From Gammaproteobacteria bacterium (GTDB taxonomy: Bacteria > Pseudomonadota > Gammaproteobacteria > Xanthomonadales > Wenzhouxiangellaceae): DNA of 12,030 nt. The notes under the pieces were generated by a model, which was not told the DNA's origin, made no database searches, and saw only the letters and a program-made list of their open reading frames with translations. Made by a program: the position numbers and the translations under genes. The stretch lies in NCBI GenBank assembly GCA_003561495.1, contig PWWM01000019.1:1-12030 (forward strand). The letters are read 5' to 3'. Positions 1 through 5,966 of this stretch are shown here, one piece after another. The first letter of the stretch is position 1; the number at the start of each line of letters is the position of its first letter.

Positions 1-310
1 GAAACGCGGTGCGTTGGTGACCGTGGCGCTCAAGAGCGACTACGGCAAGCCGCGGCCGGCCTTGGTCATTCAGTCCGATCTTTTCGATGCGCACCCATCG
101 GTCACCATTATGCCGGTCACCAGCGAGCTTCGCGACACACCACTGTTCCGGCCTGACATAGCACCTACCGAGGCCAATGGTCTGAAGCATCCAGCGCAAG
201 TGATGATCGACAAGATCCATACCGTTGGCTGCGACCGCGTGGGACCTGTCATCGGCGGCCTGGAGGAAGAACAAATGGTATCGGTCAGGCATTGCACAAT
301 CAAAGTTTGA
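1..310 (+). CDS. MazF/PemK-family toxin, 5' end cut by window, C-terminus altered
   Basis: The reading frame begins KRGALVTVAL at base 2, so base 1 is very likely the G of an ATG lying just outside the window. A TTG at base 14 is possible but would remove the conserved first strand. Family hallmarks are GKPRPALVIQSDLF, the central TSELRDTPLFRPDI block and KHPAQVMIDKIHTV followed by VGPVIGGLEEEQM. These are typical of type II toxins that cut RNA and are silenced by a small antitoxin encoded just upstream, which here would be outside the window. The end is odd: family members usually finish with an NRALAxFLG-like helix, whereas this one reads SVRHCTIKV and stops. Adding one G to the GG at about 285-286 would give SVRALHNQSLIA, which looks more like the family end, so a recent frameshift is possible. 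The family assignment is firm; whether the toxin is active is doubtful. Confidence 0.85.
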   Translation, partial: KRGALVTVALKSDYGKPRPALVIQSDLFDAHPSVTIMPVTSELRDTPLFRPDIAPTEANGLKHPAQVMIDKIHTVGCDRVGPVIGGLEEEQMVSVRHCTIKV

Positions 311-757
311 TCGCCAGATCCGGCAGTACTTGAAGCGCCCAGGTCTCGAGTACCTTGTCGACCAGGATCAGGGCATTTTCGGCCTGAAGCTGTTCAAAAC
401 GTTCGTAACTGAACTCCTCCGACCCCGTGACAAGGATCGTTCGTGCGGCCAGTCTGTGCGGTGTAGCAGTCGCCGCTTTCGTCCGCGAGCCCTTGACCCA
501 AAACGCCACGACCGATCCGGGTTTGTCTGCGGTGAAACTTCGCTGGATGACTATCTACGCAAACAGGCCGCACTCACTTTGTCCTCGGTGTAGGGTCCGG
601 TACTGTCAGCCTGATGAGAGCGAATCTGCCTGAGAAGCTGACCGTATTCGTTGGTCTGATTGGAATGGTTGTCGGACATGACCACTCTTGAGGTTGGGTG
701 TTGAATGAATTACGTACGCCCTCGACGATTGAATTCCGCCAGAATCAGAACGGTGCG
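311..757. other. Stretch without an intact gene between two toxin-antitoxin loci
   Basis: Apart from the TacT-like fragment at 456-593, I see no recognisable gene. Two small minus-strand frames (300-509 and 551-679) are open but match no family I know and have weak or no ribosome-binding sites. The first might be the degraded C-terminus of another small protein, since it contains LVTGSEEFSYERFEQLQAEN in frame. I found no terminal inverted repeats, transposase remnants or attachment-site-like repeats. The stretch is best read as decayed toxin-antitoxin sequence. Confidence 0.5.
456..593 (+). pseudogene. Fragment of a GNAT acetyltransferase toxin (TacT-like), N-terminus only
   Basis: One reading frame encodes RALDPKRHDRSGFVCGETSL followed by DDYLRKQAALTL and then a stop. 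This matches the N-terminal signature of TacT/AtaT-type GNAT toxins, where a Leu-x-x-x-x-HDRxxFxCGxxxLDxYLxxQA segment precedes the acetyl-CoA fold. Such proteins are about 160-175 residues and acetylate charged tRNAs, whereas only about 40 residues remain here. The acetyl-CoA-binding loop (R/Q-x-x-G-x-G/A) is absent from the following bases in all three forward frames that I read. A GTG at 456 could start the frame, but there is no clear ribosome-binding site. No DUF1778-type antitoxin is visible upstream. I regard this as a remnant, not a working gene. Confidence 0.6.
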
Positions 758-1195
758 CTAACCGTCATGCACCCCCTCATCCAGCAATGGATTGACGATG
801 TGCACGCCTTCCATCACCTGGCCGGTATTGAGGTCTTCCGAGTACAGAATCGAAGCGCCGCCCTTGCTTGCCGCATAAACGATCAACGCATCCCAGTACG
901 AGATGCGATAACGCTGCTGAAGCTCCGATGCGATCAGCACGCTCTGCGGGTCCAGCGTCTGTACGTTCCAGCTCAAATAGGTCTCGAGCACCGCGCGTGC
1001 CCGGACCGGGTCCATTGGTGACGGGATTTTCTGTGTGACGTTGACGTAAAACTCGTTCAGCACCTGCGTGCTCAACATGCCCTCGCCGGAGTCCCACAAC
1101 TTCTTGAGGAGTTCCTTCGCTTGCCAGTGTCGATCACCGGCATCGATGTCATGCGCATAGATCAGAATGTTGGTGTCAACGAATTTACCGCTCAT
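758..1195 (-). CDS. vapC: VapC-type PIN-domain ribonuclease toxin
   Basis: This 145-residue protein is the usual size for VapC. The four acidic residues of the PIN active site, which bind the divalent metal, can be seen: D7 in KFVDTNILIYA, E48 in QVLNEFYVN, D102 in SYWDALIVYAA and D121 in LYSEDLN. The family cleaves RNA, often tRNA or rRNA, and is held inactive by its partner antitoxin. The ATG at 1195 was chosen over an upstream in-frame ATG at 1225 because it puts the conserved VDTN strand at the N-terminus and has GGAG 8 bases upstream (complement of 1204-1207). The start overlaps the end of the antitoxin gene by 11 bases, the standard arrangement for translational coupling. Nothing appears broken. 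The target RNA cannot be told from the sequence. Confidence 0.93.
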   Translation of the reverse strand: MSGKFVDTNILIYAHDIDAGDRHWQAKELLKKLWDSGEGMLSTQVLNEFYVNVTQKIPSPMDPVRARAVLETYLSWNVQTLDPQSVLIASELQQRYRISYWDALIVYAASKGGASILYSEDLNTGQVMEGVHIVNPLLDEGVHDG

Positions 1196-1415
1196 GCAGC
1201 GAGCTCCGGTCCGGCCGCCCTCCACCCAGATGCAAACCCTGGTCGAGGATGCTCAACGCCTGCTTTCGCGCGCTTCGATAAGCCTGCTCATCACGAACCA
1301 GACGCTCGAGCTCAACAGCCAGAAGCTTGCTGACCGACGTACCCCGCTCGGCCGCAAGCACCCGGGCGCTCTTCAGTAATTCCGAATCCAGCGACAAGGT
1401 GATGTTCTGTTTCAT
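1185..1415 (-). CDS. vapB: VapB-type antitoxin with ribbon-helix-helix fold
   Basis: This is a 76-residue protein. Residues 2-9 (KQNITLSL) form the N-terminal beta-strand of a ribbon-helix-helix DNA-binding dimer. Two helices follow, separated by a turn near RGTSVSKLL. The C-terminal part, with spaced A-Y-x-x-A-R-x-x-A-L and a final SSLHER, resembles the flexible toxin-binding tail of antitoxins paired with PIN toxins. It probably neutralises the VapC encoded immediately downstream and represses its own promoter. The ATG at 1415 has only a weak GGATAT-like ribosome-binding site (complement of about 1418-1425). The end overlaps the vapC start by 11 bases. The antitoxin role is firm from context and fold; the exact VapB subfamily is not certain. 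Confidence 0.88.
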   Translation of the reverse strand: MKQNITLSLDSELLKSARVLAAERGTSVSKLLAVELERLVRDEQAYRSARKQALSILDQGLHLGGGRPDRSSLHER

Positions 1416-1417
1416 AC

Positions 1418-1474
1418 TATATCCACATATATTCGTGCTACACGCATTTTACGTGTCATATTCAACAGATACAA
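1418..1474 (-). promoter_or_regulatory. vapBC promoter with overlapping inverted-repeat operators
   Basis: On the minus strand TTGTAT (complement of 1469-1474) and TAAAAT (complement of 1446-1451) are separated by exactly 17 bases, a sigma-70-like pair with a good -10 and a modest -35. The -10 lies inside the inverted repeat ACACG-7-CGTGT (1440-1444 and 1452-1456). A second inverted repeat, TATAT-4-ATATA (1418-1422 and 1427-1431), lies between the promoter and the start codon. Ribbon-helix-helix antitoxins normally bind such repeats, so repression by VapB or VapBC is the natural inference. The stretch is clearly more AT-rich than its surroundings. Confidence 0.6.
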
Positions 1475-1528
1475 TCTCTGTCCCACTACCGATAACATCG
1501 AATCGAATTCGGAAAAATTACCCGGAAA

Positions 1529-1545
1529 GCGGCCGAGATTGCCGC
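1529..1545 (-). terminator. Possible weak terminator after the 1558-2628 gene
   Basis: GCGGC (1529-1533) and GCCGC (1541-1545) form a 5-bp stem with a 7-base loop, 13 bases beyond the stop codon of the amidohydrolase. On the minus strand it is followed by TTT and, a little further on, AATTTTT. The stem is short and the T-run is not adjacent, so this is tentative. Confidence 0.3.
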
Positions 1546-1557
1546 AACGCCTGCCCT

Positions 1558-2628
1558 CTATTCCTGATCTTCACGCGCCTGTTCCACGGCTGCGACCTCC
1601 GTGATCAGCTGATCGAGGTCCGCCCTGCGATAGGGCCGTACATCGGCGATCACCGTGCGAATTCGCTGTGTGTTGCTGATGTCCTCGAGCGGGGTCAGTC
1701 CGGCCTCGACAAACCGCTCGAGTTGCACGTGCAGACTGATGCCGGGAACCTGCAAGGGTACCCCGATGGTCGTCGCGCAGACGGCCGGATCCCGGGTGTC
1801 GTAGAAGGCGCGATAGAGACGGAACTGAACCAGAAACTGCTCGCTCTCCGACAGGCTGCCGATGTCAGAAAACACGCTCGCGAAACGTTCCCGCACTGCT
1901 TCGGCATCGGCCGAGCAACCCGCCGCCATCACTTCCGGATGCTCAGCGGTGCGCTGCCCCGCCGCGCCCGCCTCCTCGGCCGTCACACGAAACGGCACGT
2001 GGCCGTCTACAGGGATCCCCCGGCGCCGTGCCTGATCCATGATCGCGAAGTAGGCTTCTCGGGATAGATTCTCGTAGGGTTTGATGAAATCAGCACCAGC
2101 ATCCACGAGGCTGTCGACCACAGCCCGGGCCTCATCTGCCGTGCGTACCACGACCGGGTTGCTCGGCCCCAGAAGAGGAGGATAGCCTTCGACGGATGGG
2201 CCGGGGCCAAGGAATCGGGGCGGGCCGGGAAGATCGCCGTCTGCCAGCCTGCGTCGGATCGAGTGGGTCAATGCCAGCGTCACATCGCCGGTTCCGTCGT
2301 TCAGGTCCCGAACACCGGTAACGCCGTGCGCGAGGAACAGCGGGAAATGCCAATCCGCAGCGCGGACCGAGTGGACATGCATGTCCCACAGCCCGGGGAT
2401 GATATAACCACCCGCGCCTTCGATCACTTCGGTATCAGGGGCAATGCTGACTTTGTCAGCCGGGCCAACGGCAACAATCCGGTTGCCGGCGATCACTACG
2501 GTCTGATCCGGCACAAGCGCGCCACCGGTCACGTCTACCACCGTTGCGTCGCGAATCGCAATGTCGGCGGATTGCGCGCCCGCGCAAGCTCCCAACAACA
2601 GGCAGAGAACGGCAAAATGTATCTTCAT
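1558..2628 (-). CDS. Amidohydrolase-family lipoprotein with missing C-terminal blocks
   Basis: The 356-residue protein starts at the ATG at 2628, which has AGGAG 7 bases upstream. Residues 1-15 form a lipoprotein signal ending in a lipobox, LGAC, with Cys15 as the likely lipidated residue, so the protein is probably an outer- or inner-membrane lipoprotein. Family features are the N-terminal beta-sandwich (ADIAIRDATVVDVTGG), the metal motif H84-x-H86 in GLWDMHVHS, K183 in DFIKPY, and H210 and H230. Imidazolonepropionase-like relatives are about 430-480 residues. Here the part after H230 is short. The usual GTD(A/I)G metal-binding Asp motif reads ATTIGVP (T286-T287). The sequence also jumps from EAGLTPLE (to 315) straight to DISNTQRI, skipping the usual A-T-x-N-P-A and PGKxADLVLLD region. 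Function as a hydrolase is therefore doubtful; it may be decaying, or may be a binding protein. Confidence 0.8.
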   Translation of the reverse strand: MKIHFAVLCLLLGACAGAQSADIAIRDATVVDVTGGALVPDQTVVIAGNRIVAVGPADKVSIAPDTEVIEGAGGYIIPGLWDMHVHSVRAADWHFPLFLAHGVTGVRDLNDGTGDVTLALTHSIRRRLADGDLPGPPRFLGPGPSVEGYPPLLGPSNPVVVRTADEARAVVDSLVDAGADFIKPYENLSREAYFAIMDQARRRGIPVDGHVPFRVTAEEAGAAGQRTAEHPEVMAAGCSADAEAVRERFASVFSDIGSLSESEQFLVQFRLYRAFYDTRDPAVCATTIGVPLQVPGISLHVQLERFVEAGLTPLEDISNTQRIRTVIADVRPYRRADLDQLITEVAAVEQAREDQE

Positions 2629-2770
2629 GGTTTCACTCCTGGTTGGACGTTGGCCCTTGCCAGTGGTTGACGCCGCGCATACGTGAGCGACCGCCACAGT
2701 CATTCAACGGGGCCGAAGCGGAAATGTCGCAGCCACACGGCGGCTGAATGCGATCTACATACCTGTCGGG

Positions 2771-2797
2771 TTTATAGCACCCGCTTGAAGACAGCAA
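2771..2797 (-). promoter_or_regulatory. Candidate extended -10 promoter for the lipoprotein amidohydrolase
   Basis: The minus strand reads TGCTATAAA (complement of 2771-2779), an extended -10 element, with TTGCTG (complement of 2792-2797) 15 bases upstream of the hexamer. The spacing is short for a -35 site, but extended -10 promoters tolerate that. It lies in the 201-base gap between the two amidohydrolase genes, about 140 bases upstream of the start codon at 2628, so that gene may be transcribed separately from the operon before it. Confidence 0.4.
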
Positions 2798-2806
2798 TTC
2801 TCCGAT

Positions 2807-2828
2807 CCGGTACGGGCGCCGTGACCGG
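2807..2828 (-). terminator. Hairpin right after the 2830-3852 stop codon
   Basis: CCGGTACGG (2807-2815) and CCGTGACCGG (2819-2828) pair as a 9-bp GC-rich stem with one bulged G (2823) and a 3-base loop. It begins one base past the stop codon of the amidohydrolase. On the minus strand no T-run follows, so it may act as an end-of-operon hairpin that protects the message or needs Rho, not as a classical terminator. Confidence 0.4.
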
Positions 2829-2829
2829 T

Positions 2830-3852
2830 TTAGTCGTGATCTGTTGGCTGGCCATGGTGCCTGGCAATCTCCTCGTCGCTCAGACGAAGGAAGCGAGCGG
2901 CATTGTTGTAGAGGATGTCGCGCTTTTGCTCCTCGCTTAGAAATGGCGCCTCCTCAACAACCTTGATGGATCGCTCAATCACCCCTGGCCAAACCATCTG
3001 GTCGGATCCGAACATTACTCGATTGGCGAAGCCGGCCTCAACAATCCTCTGCAAGTAGCTGTAGAACGCCGCCCGCGGCCGCGTAAAAACGATGACACCG
3101 ATGTCCACGTGCACCTGCGGGTGCGCATATAGCAGCGCAAGAAGGTCGTCGAGCATCGGATAGCCTGCGTGCGCGAGATAGACTCGCAGGCGCGGGTGTC
3201 GCACAAGCACCTCCTCCATCGTTAAAGCACTGTGAAGTTGAGCACGATAGCCATCTTCCCCAAGGTAGATCACGCCCGGTGGTCCAGGCCCAACATGAAT
3301 ACCGACAGGGATGTCCAACTCCTCTGCCAGGGCCCAGTATGGCGTCATGCGCTCATCGTTCGGCGCTATCCCGTAATACTGGTTTACAACTTCACCCAGT
3401 ACCTCCATTTGCCCTGACTCGAAGAGTGTCCGAACCGAGTCCGGCGTGAAGGAGTTATCTTCTACCTGAAACACCAGCCCTGGTATGAAACGCTCCGGCG
3501 CAGCTTTCATCCACGTCGCCACAAGCTCAGGTGTTCCGCTGAGTACGCCGAAGATATTGTTCCGTTCCATGATTGATATCGTCTGCTGCATCAATTCCTC
3601 GTCTGTCTCCGGCGACCACACCGGATTGTCGCAAGGCGGATTCTTGTACATCGACAGGAAGGCGTTGCCGTAAGGTTCAGCAGGATCCCACGCTGGAAAC
3701 CGCGGAAACGGCGTGCACATTCCGAGAGGCGGCGGTCCCTGAGCATCCGCCGGCATCGCATGAAGATGCATGTCGAGAACGGGCGGGCGTTCCTGCGCCA
3801 GGGCCGGCGCTGCGATAACAGCGAAAGTAAGGGTAAGGATCAAGGTACGCAT
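2830..3852 (-). CDS. Exported amidohydrolase-2 family metal-dependent hydrolase
   Basis: The protein is 340 residues. A Sec signal peptide covers residues 1-19 (basic start, hydrophobic core, ALA before Gln20), so the mature enzyme should be periplasmic or secreted. Metal and catalytic landmarks of the amidohydrolase-2 barrel are H29-x-H31 in LDMHLHA, H186 in PVGIHVGPG, H228 in VYLAHAGYP and D284 in MFGSDQMVWP. E154 in VLGEVVNQYYG lies in a typical barrel strand. Relatives include ACMSD-like decarboxylases and lactone or ester hydrolases; the substrate here is unknown. The ATG at 3852 has a perfect GAGGAG 5 bases upstream, and an upstream in-frame extension lacks family sequence. Its start lies within the end of a truncated paralogue, overlapping it by 13 bases. 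All expected residues are present, so it is probably active. Confidence 0.88.
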   Translation of the reverse strand: MRTLILTLTFAVIAAPALAQERPPVLDMHLHAMPADAQGPPPLGMCTPFPRFPAWDPAEPYGNAFLSMYKNPPCDNPVWSPETDEELMQQTISIMERNNIFGVLSGTPELVATWMKAAPERFIPGLVFQVEDNSFTPDSVRTLFESGQMEVLGEVVNQYYGIAPNDERMTPYWALAEELDIPVGIHVGPGPPGVIYLGEDGYRAQLHSALTMEEVLVRHPRLRVYLAHAGYPMLDDLLALLYAHPQVHVDIGVIVFTRPRAAFYSYLQRIVEAGFANRVMFGSDQMVWPGVIERSIKVVEEAPFLSEEQKRDILYNNAARFLRLSDEEIARHHGQPTDHD

Positions 3853-4112
3853 AGTATCTCCTCGTCGGTCATGGGCGACCACACTGGGTCCGGGCAGGGG
3901 GGTTCCTTGGCAAGGCTGTCGAATAACTCGCTGTAGGGCCTGGCCGGGTCCCAGGCCGGAGATGGCATCGGCGGGCATATCGTGCGCGGGGGAGGTCCCA
4001 GATGGTCAGCCGGGACTGCGTGGAGGTGAACATCCAGGATGGGAAGGCGCTCTTCAGCGACGGCCGGTGTGATGAGCAAGACGAGTAGCAGTGTCAGGGT
4101 TGGTGTTTTCAT
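3840..4112 (-). pseudogene. Truncated paralogue of the 2830-3852 amidohydrolase, N-terminal quarter only
   Basis: This 90-residue frame starts at the ATG at 4112. It has a signal peptide (residues 1-19, ending AVA before Glu20) and then LPILDVHLHAVPAD with the H-x-H metal motif. It aligns without difficulty to residues 1-87 of the next gene, with about 50 identical positions counted by eye. Shared landmarks are GPPP, PAWDPAxPY, PPC and PVWSPxTDEE. Immediately after TDEE the similarity stops, three unrelated residues (C-V-P) follow, and the frame ends 13 bases inside the next gene. The remaining 250 or so residues, with the other metal ligands, are gone. It cannot be a working hydrolase. It may still be translated, as it sits 14 bases after the DoxX-like gene and would carry ribosomes to the downstream start. 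Confidence 0.85.
3858..3863 (-). promoter_or_regulatory. Shine-Dalgarno formed from the coding sequence of the truncated paralogue
   Basis: CTCCTC on the plus strand is GAGGAG on the minus strand, 5 bases before the ATG at 3852. The same six bases are the two Glu codons of the conserved TDEE motif (about residues 83-86) of the truncated upstream copy. The intact copy has the matching TDEE motif at residues 83-86 of its own sequence. A deletion therefore seems to have brought a coding motif into position as a ribosome-binding site. Confidence 0.75.
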
Positions 4113-4126
4113 TAAAACTCTGGCAA

Positions 4127-4552
4127 TCAGGTATCAGCCGTGTCATTTATCGGATGGCTGGTGTCGGAACGACTCCAAAGCGACCGGTAGGCGGACCTGA
4201 ACTGCCATGCAAACACCAAAAGCAGGCCCAAATGGGTCGAACCCCAGATGGTGCTGCCGTCCAGCATCAGGTGGGTGAAGAAGATCACCACCACGAACGG
4301 GGCCAGTAGCACGATGCCCAGCGGTGTGGTTCTGTCGAAGAACATCAGCACGCCTCCGCCCGTGAAGCACAGTGCCATCAGCGGAACGATGAATCCGGTT
4401 TCACCCAGTGCGGCCTGGAACGCCGCATTTCGCGGACTCATATCGAACTCCGGCGCTGGAATGATCCCCAGCAACGCCAGCGCGGTCTGGATGCCGATCA
4501 GGACATAGAAAGCGGCGAACAGGTAGCGAACGATTCTTAGCGCAATTTTCAT
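4127..4552 (-). CDS. DoxX-like four-helix membrane protein
   Basis: The 141-residue protein has four hydrophobic segments at about 8-30, 53-72, 77-97 and 101-117. The pattern is that of DoxX-family small membrane proteins: a first helix with FAAFYVLIGIQ, a loop with AAFQAALGETGFIVPL, then GGGVLMFFDRTTPLGIVLLA. The last helix ends in a basic tail. DoxX relatives are linked to thiosulfate:quinone oxidation in archaea and to redox defence in bacteria, but most are uncharacterised, so no reaction is assigned here. The ATG at 4552 overlaps the stop of the preceding gene in an ATGA quartet (4549-4552), pointing to coupled translation. The truncated amidohydrolase starts 14 bases after its stop. Confidence 0.65.
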   Translation of the reverse strand: MKIALRIVRYLFAAFYVLIGIQTALALLGIIPAPEFDMSPRNAAFQAALGETGFIVPLMALCFTGGGVLMFFDRTTPLGIVLLAPFVVVIFFTHLMLDGSTIWGSTHLGLLLVFAWQFRSAYRSLWSRSDTSHPINDTADT

Positions 4553-5205
4553 TGTTGTTGATCCAGATGTTCCTGGTTGGCGAGCTTGATTCCCATGTAG
4601 GCGTTCAGGAGATAAAGGGCAAGAAACAAGGGCCCAACCATGACCAGATGCGAGAATGTGATCAGATCGAGGAAAAGCGCGAGCGCTGCAAGCGCCCCGA
4701 CTGAGCTAATGATGGTGCCTGCCCAACACATCCACCTGGGCAATTCTTGAGATGCGTAGACGAACGCCAATCCCGTGAGGAACAGAAGGTTGCTTAGTCC
4801 GAAAATCCATACCGCCGTATGGTTGACCATTGGGAACAGGTAGGGGCTTTCGGCAAACGCGTCCGCGGCGACCGGATAGGAGCCCAGCATGCCGGCATAC
4901 ATGCTGACCATGACAATATGAGCAAAAGCGATCAGAAACCAGCTCATGCTTTGCCTGACCGTCGCAAAATACCAGGAGGAAACGGTGATCAATACAACGG
5001 CCAGGGTTTCCATGCGCCAGATTGCCGAAGCCAGGGTCCATCTTTCCAATAGCTGGGAAGTTCTCTCCGCCCCGGTTTCCCCGGAAGGCTGCAAGACAAA
5101 GACATACAACACGATGGTTATGAAAAACAGGGTGGAGCCTGCAGACCACAGATAAGCAGCTACTTTTTTCTTGTCGATCTCCAGCAGTAATGCTGAGAGA
5201 GTCAT
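4549..5205 (-). CDS. Multi-pass membrane protein of unknown function
   Basis: The 218-residue protein starts at the ATG at 5205. The frame extends upstream to 5253, but that stretch overlaps the previous gene, and the ATGA junction favours 5205. It has a short polar start with LEIDKKK, then about six hydrophobic segments near residues 18-38, 69-85, 90-110, 129-148, 160-180 and 185-205. The loop between the first two is soluble and acidic. Single histidines occur inside or next to helices (FAHIVMVSMY, VNHTAVWIFG, FSHLVMVG), which is unusual but not diagnostic. I do not recognise the family. It is locked by 4-base overlaps to the HVHG protein before it and the DoxX-like protein after it, so it very probably works in the same membrane assembly. 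A GAGA-type ribosome-binding site lies about 7-10 bases upstream. Confidence 0.7.
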   Translation of the reverse strand: MTLSALLLEIDKKKVAAYLWSAGSTLFFITIVLYVFVLQPSGETGAERTSQLLERWTLASAIWRMETLAVVLITVSSWYFATVRQSMSWFLIAFAHIVMVSMYAGMLGSYPVAADAFAESPYLFPMVNHTAVWIFGLSNLLFLTGLAFVYASQELPRWMCWAGTIISSVGALAALALFLDLITFSHLVMVGPLFLALYLLNAYMGIKLANQEHLDQQQ

Positions 5206-5966
5206 GGCGCGGTCTCGCTGCTGCTCAATATCAGTACCAGTTGCTGGCCCCACTCGCTACCGGAAATTCCCAGCCCTGCCGAGAACATCAGTCCAAGCGT
5301 CAACGGCACGCCCCACAGCAAGGTGGAATGCGGGCGTCCCAGTGTGCGAAGGTCGTGGATCAGGATCATCGAGTACAGGATCAGCAGGCCACCCAGGGCA
5401 TAGATTGCGTCGTTCACGAACAGGGAGTCACTGATCCGAAAGGCATCGAATCCGCCGATGCGCACCAGCGGTGGACCCATGATGGACAGTGTGGCCAAAA
5501 GCATCAAGCGCTTGTGGGTCTGGGCACTGGCCCGCATTGCAATCCCGGTTACGACAAAGATCGAGAAGGTCGTCAGACTGGCGATATTGCCCCAGATCAG
5601 ACCGGCAGCCTCGGCCAGCTCCCAGCCGTTGTCCGGGTAGCCTCTCGCCAGGTAGTAGAGTATGGCAAGTCCCGACACGATCAAGCCCGCGGCCACGCCC
5701 GTCGCGATCAGGCCCAAACGACGATGCCATGCCAGGCGTCCATTCGCGACCAGCAAGGTCTGCACAAGCAATACGACAATCCAGGCCGTTGAGAACAAGC
5801 CATGCACGTGAAACCGGACTGGGAGTGGCGTGGACTGAAACCACGGCCGAAGAAAGAACGTCGGTGCAAATCCGACCAGCGTCAGAAGCAGCAGTAGTAT
5901 CGCCATTGCCTGGAAGAAACCGATTCCGGCAAAGGAGGACTTCTGTTTGGCAATGACTGCGCTCAT
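5202..5966 (-). CDS. HVHG-motif multi-pass membrane protein, copy B
   Basis: This is a 254-residue protein with about six or seven hydrophobic segments. The core is FHVHGLFSTAWIVVLLVQ (H53, H55), followed by WHRRLG (H81) and, in a later helix start, THKRLMLLATL (H150). I have seen this HVHG...HRxLG arrangement in uncharacterised bacterial membrane proteins, but no function is established as far as I know. It is a tandem paralogue of the preceding gene: the same length, the same opening VGFAPTFFL versus LGFAPRYFL, and all four histidines aligned. Its ATG at 5966 shares an ATGA quartet with the previous stop, and its own stop shares one with the next start. Histidines placed at helix ends could bind heme or metal, but that is inference only. 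Confidence 0.75.
   Translation of the reverse strand: MSAVIAKQKSSFAGIGFFQAMAILLLLLTLVGFAPTFFLRPWFQSTPLPVRFHVHGLFSTAWIVVLLVQTLLVANGRLAWHRRLGLIATGVAAGLIVSGLAILYYLARGYPDNGWELAEAAGLIWGNIASLTTFSIFVVTGIAMRASAQTHKRLMLLATLSIMGPPLVRIGGFDAFRISDSLFVNDAIYALGGLLILYSMILIHDLRTLGRPHSTLLWGVPLTLGLMFSAGLGISGSEWGQQLVLILSSSETAP

Noticed and set aside
300..509. Minus-strand frame of 69 residues convergent with the MazF-type gene
   Set aside because: It has no recognisable motif and no convincing ribosome-binding site, and it overlaps the GNAT remnant read from the other strand.
551..679. Minus-strand frame of 42 residues (MSDNHSNQTNEYGQLLRQIR...) downstream of vapC
   Set aside because: It is open and has an AAGAG-like site upstream, but it matches no family I know and lies in decayed sequence that overlaps the TacT-like fragment.
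1327..2067. Long plus-strand frame of 246 residues
   Set aside because: It runs antisense through the lipoprotein amidohydrolase and the vapBC promoter, is very rich in Arg and His, and shows no family motif; it is a shadow of GC-rich coding sequence.
3853..3978. In-frame upstream extension of the intact amidohydrolase to 3978
   Set aside because: The extension is out-of-frame sequence of the truncated paralogue, has no family similarity, and would bury the signal peptide; the ATG at 3852 with GAGGAG is far better.
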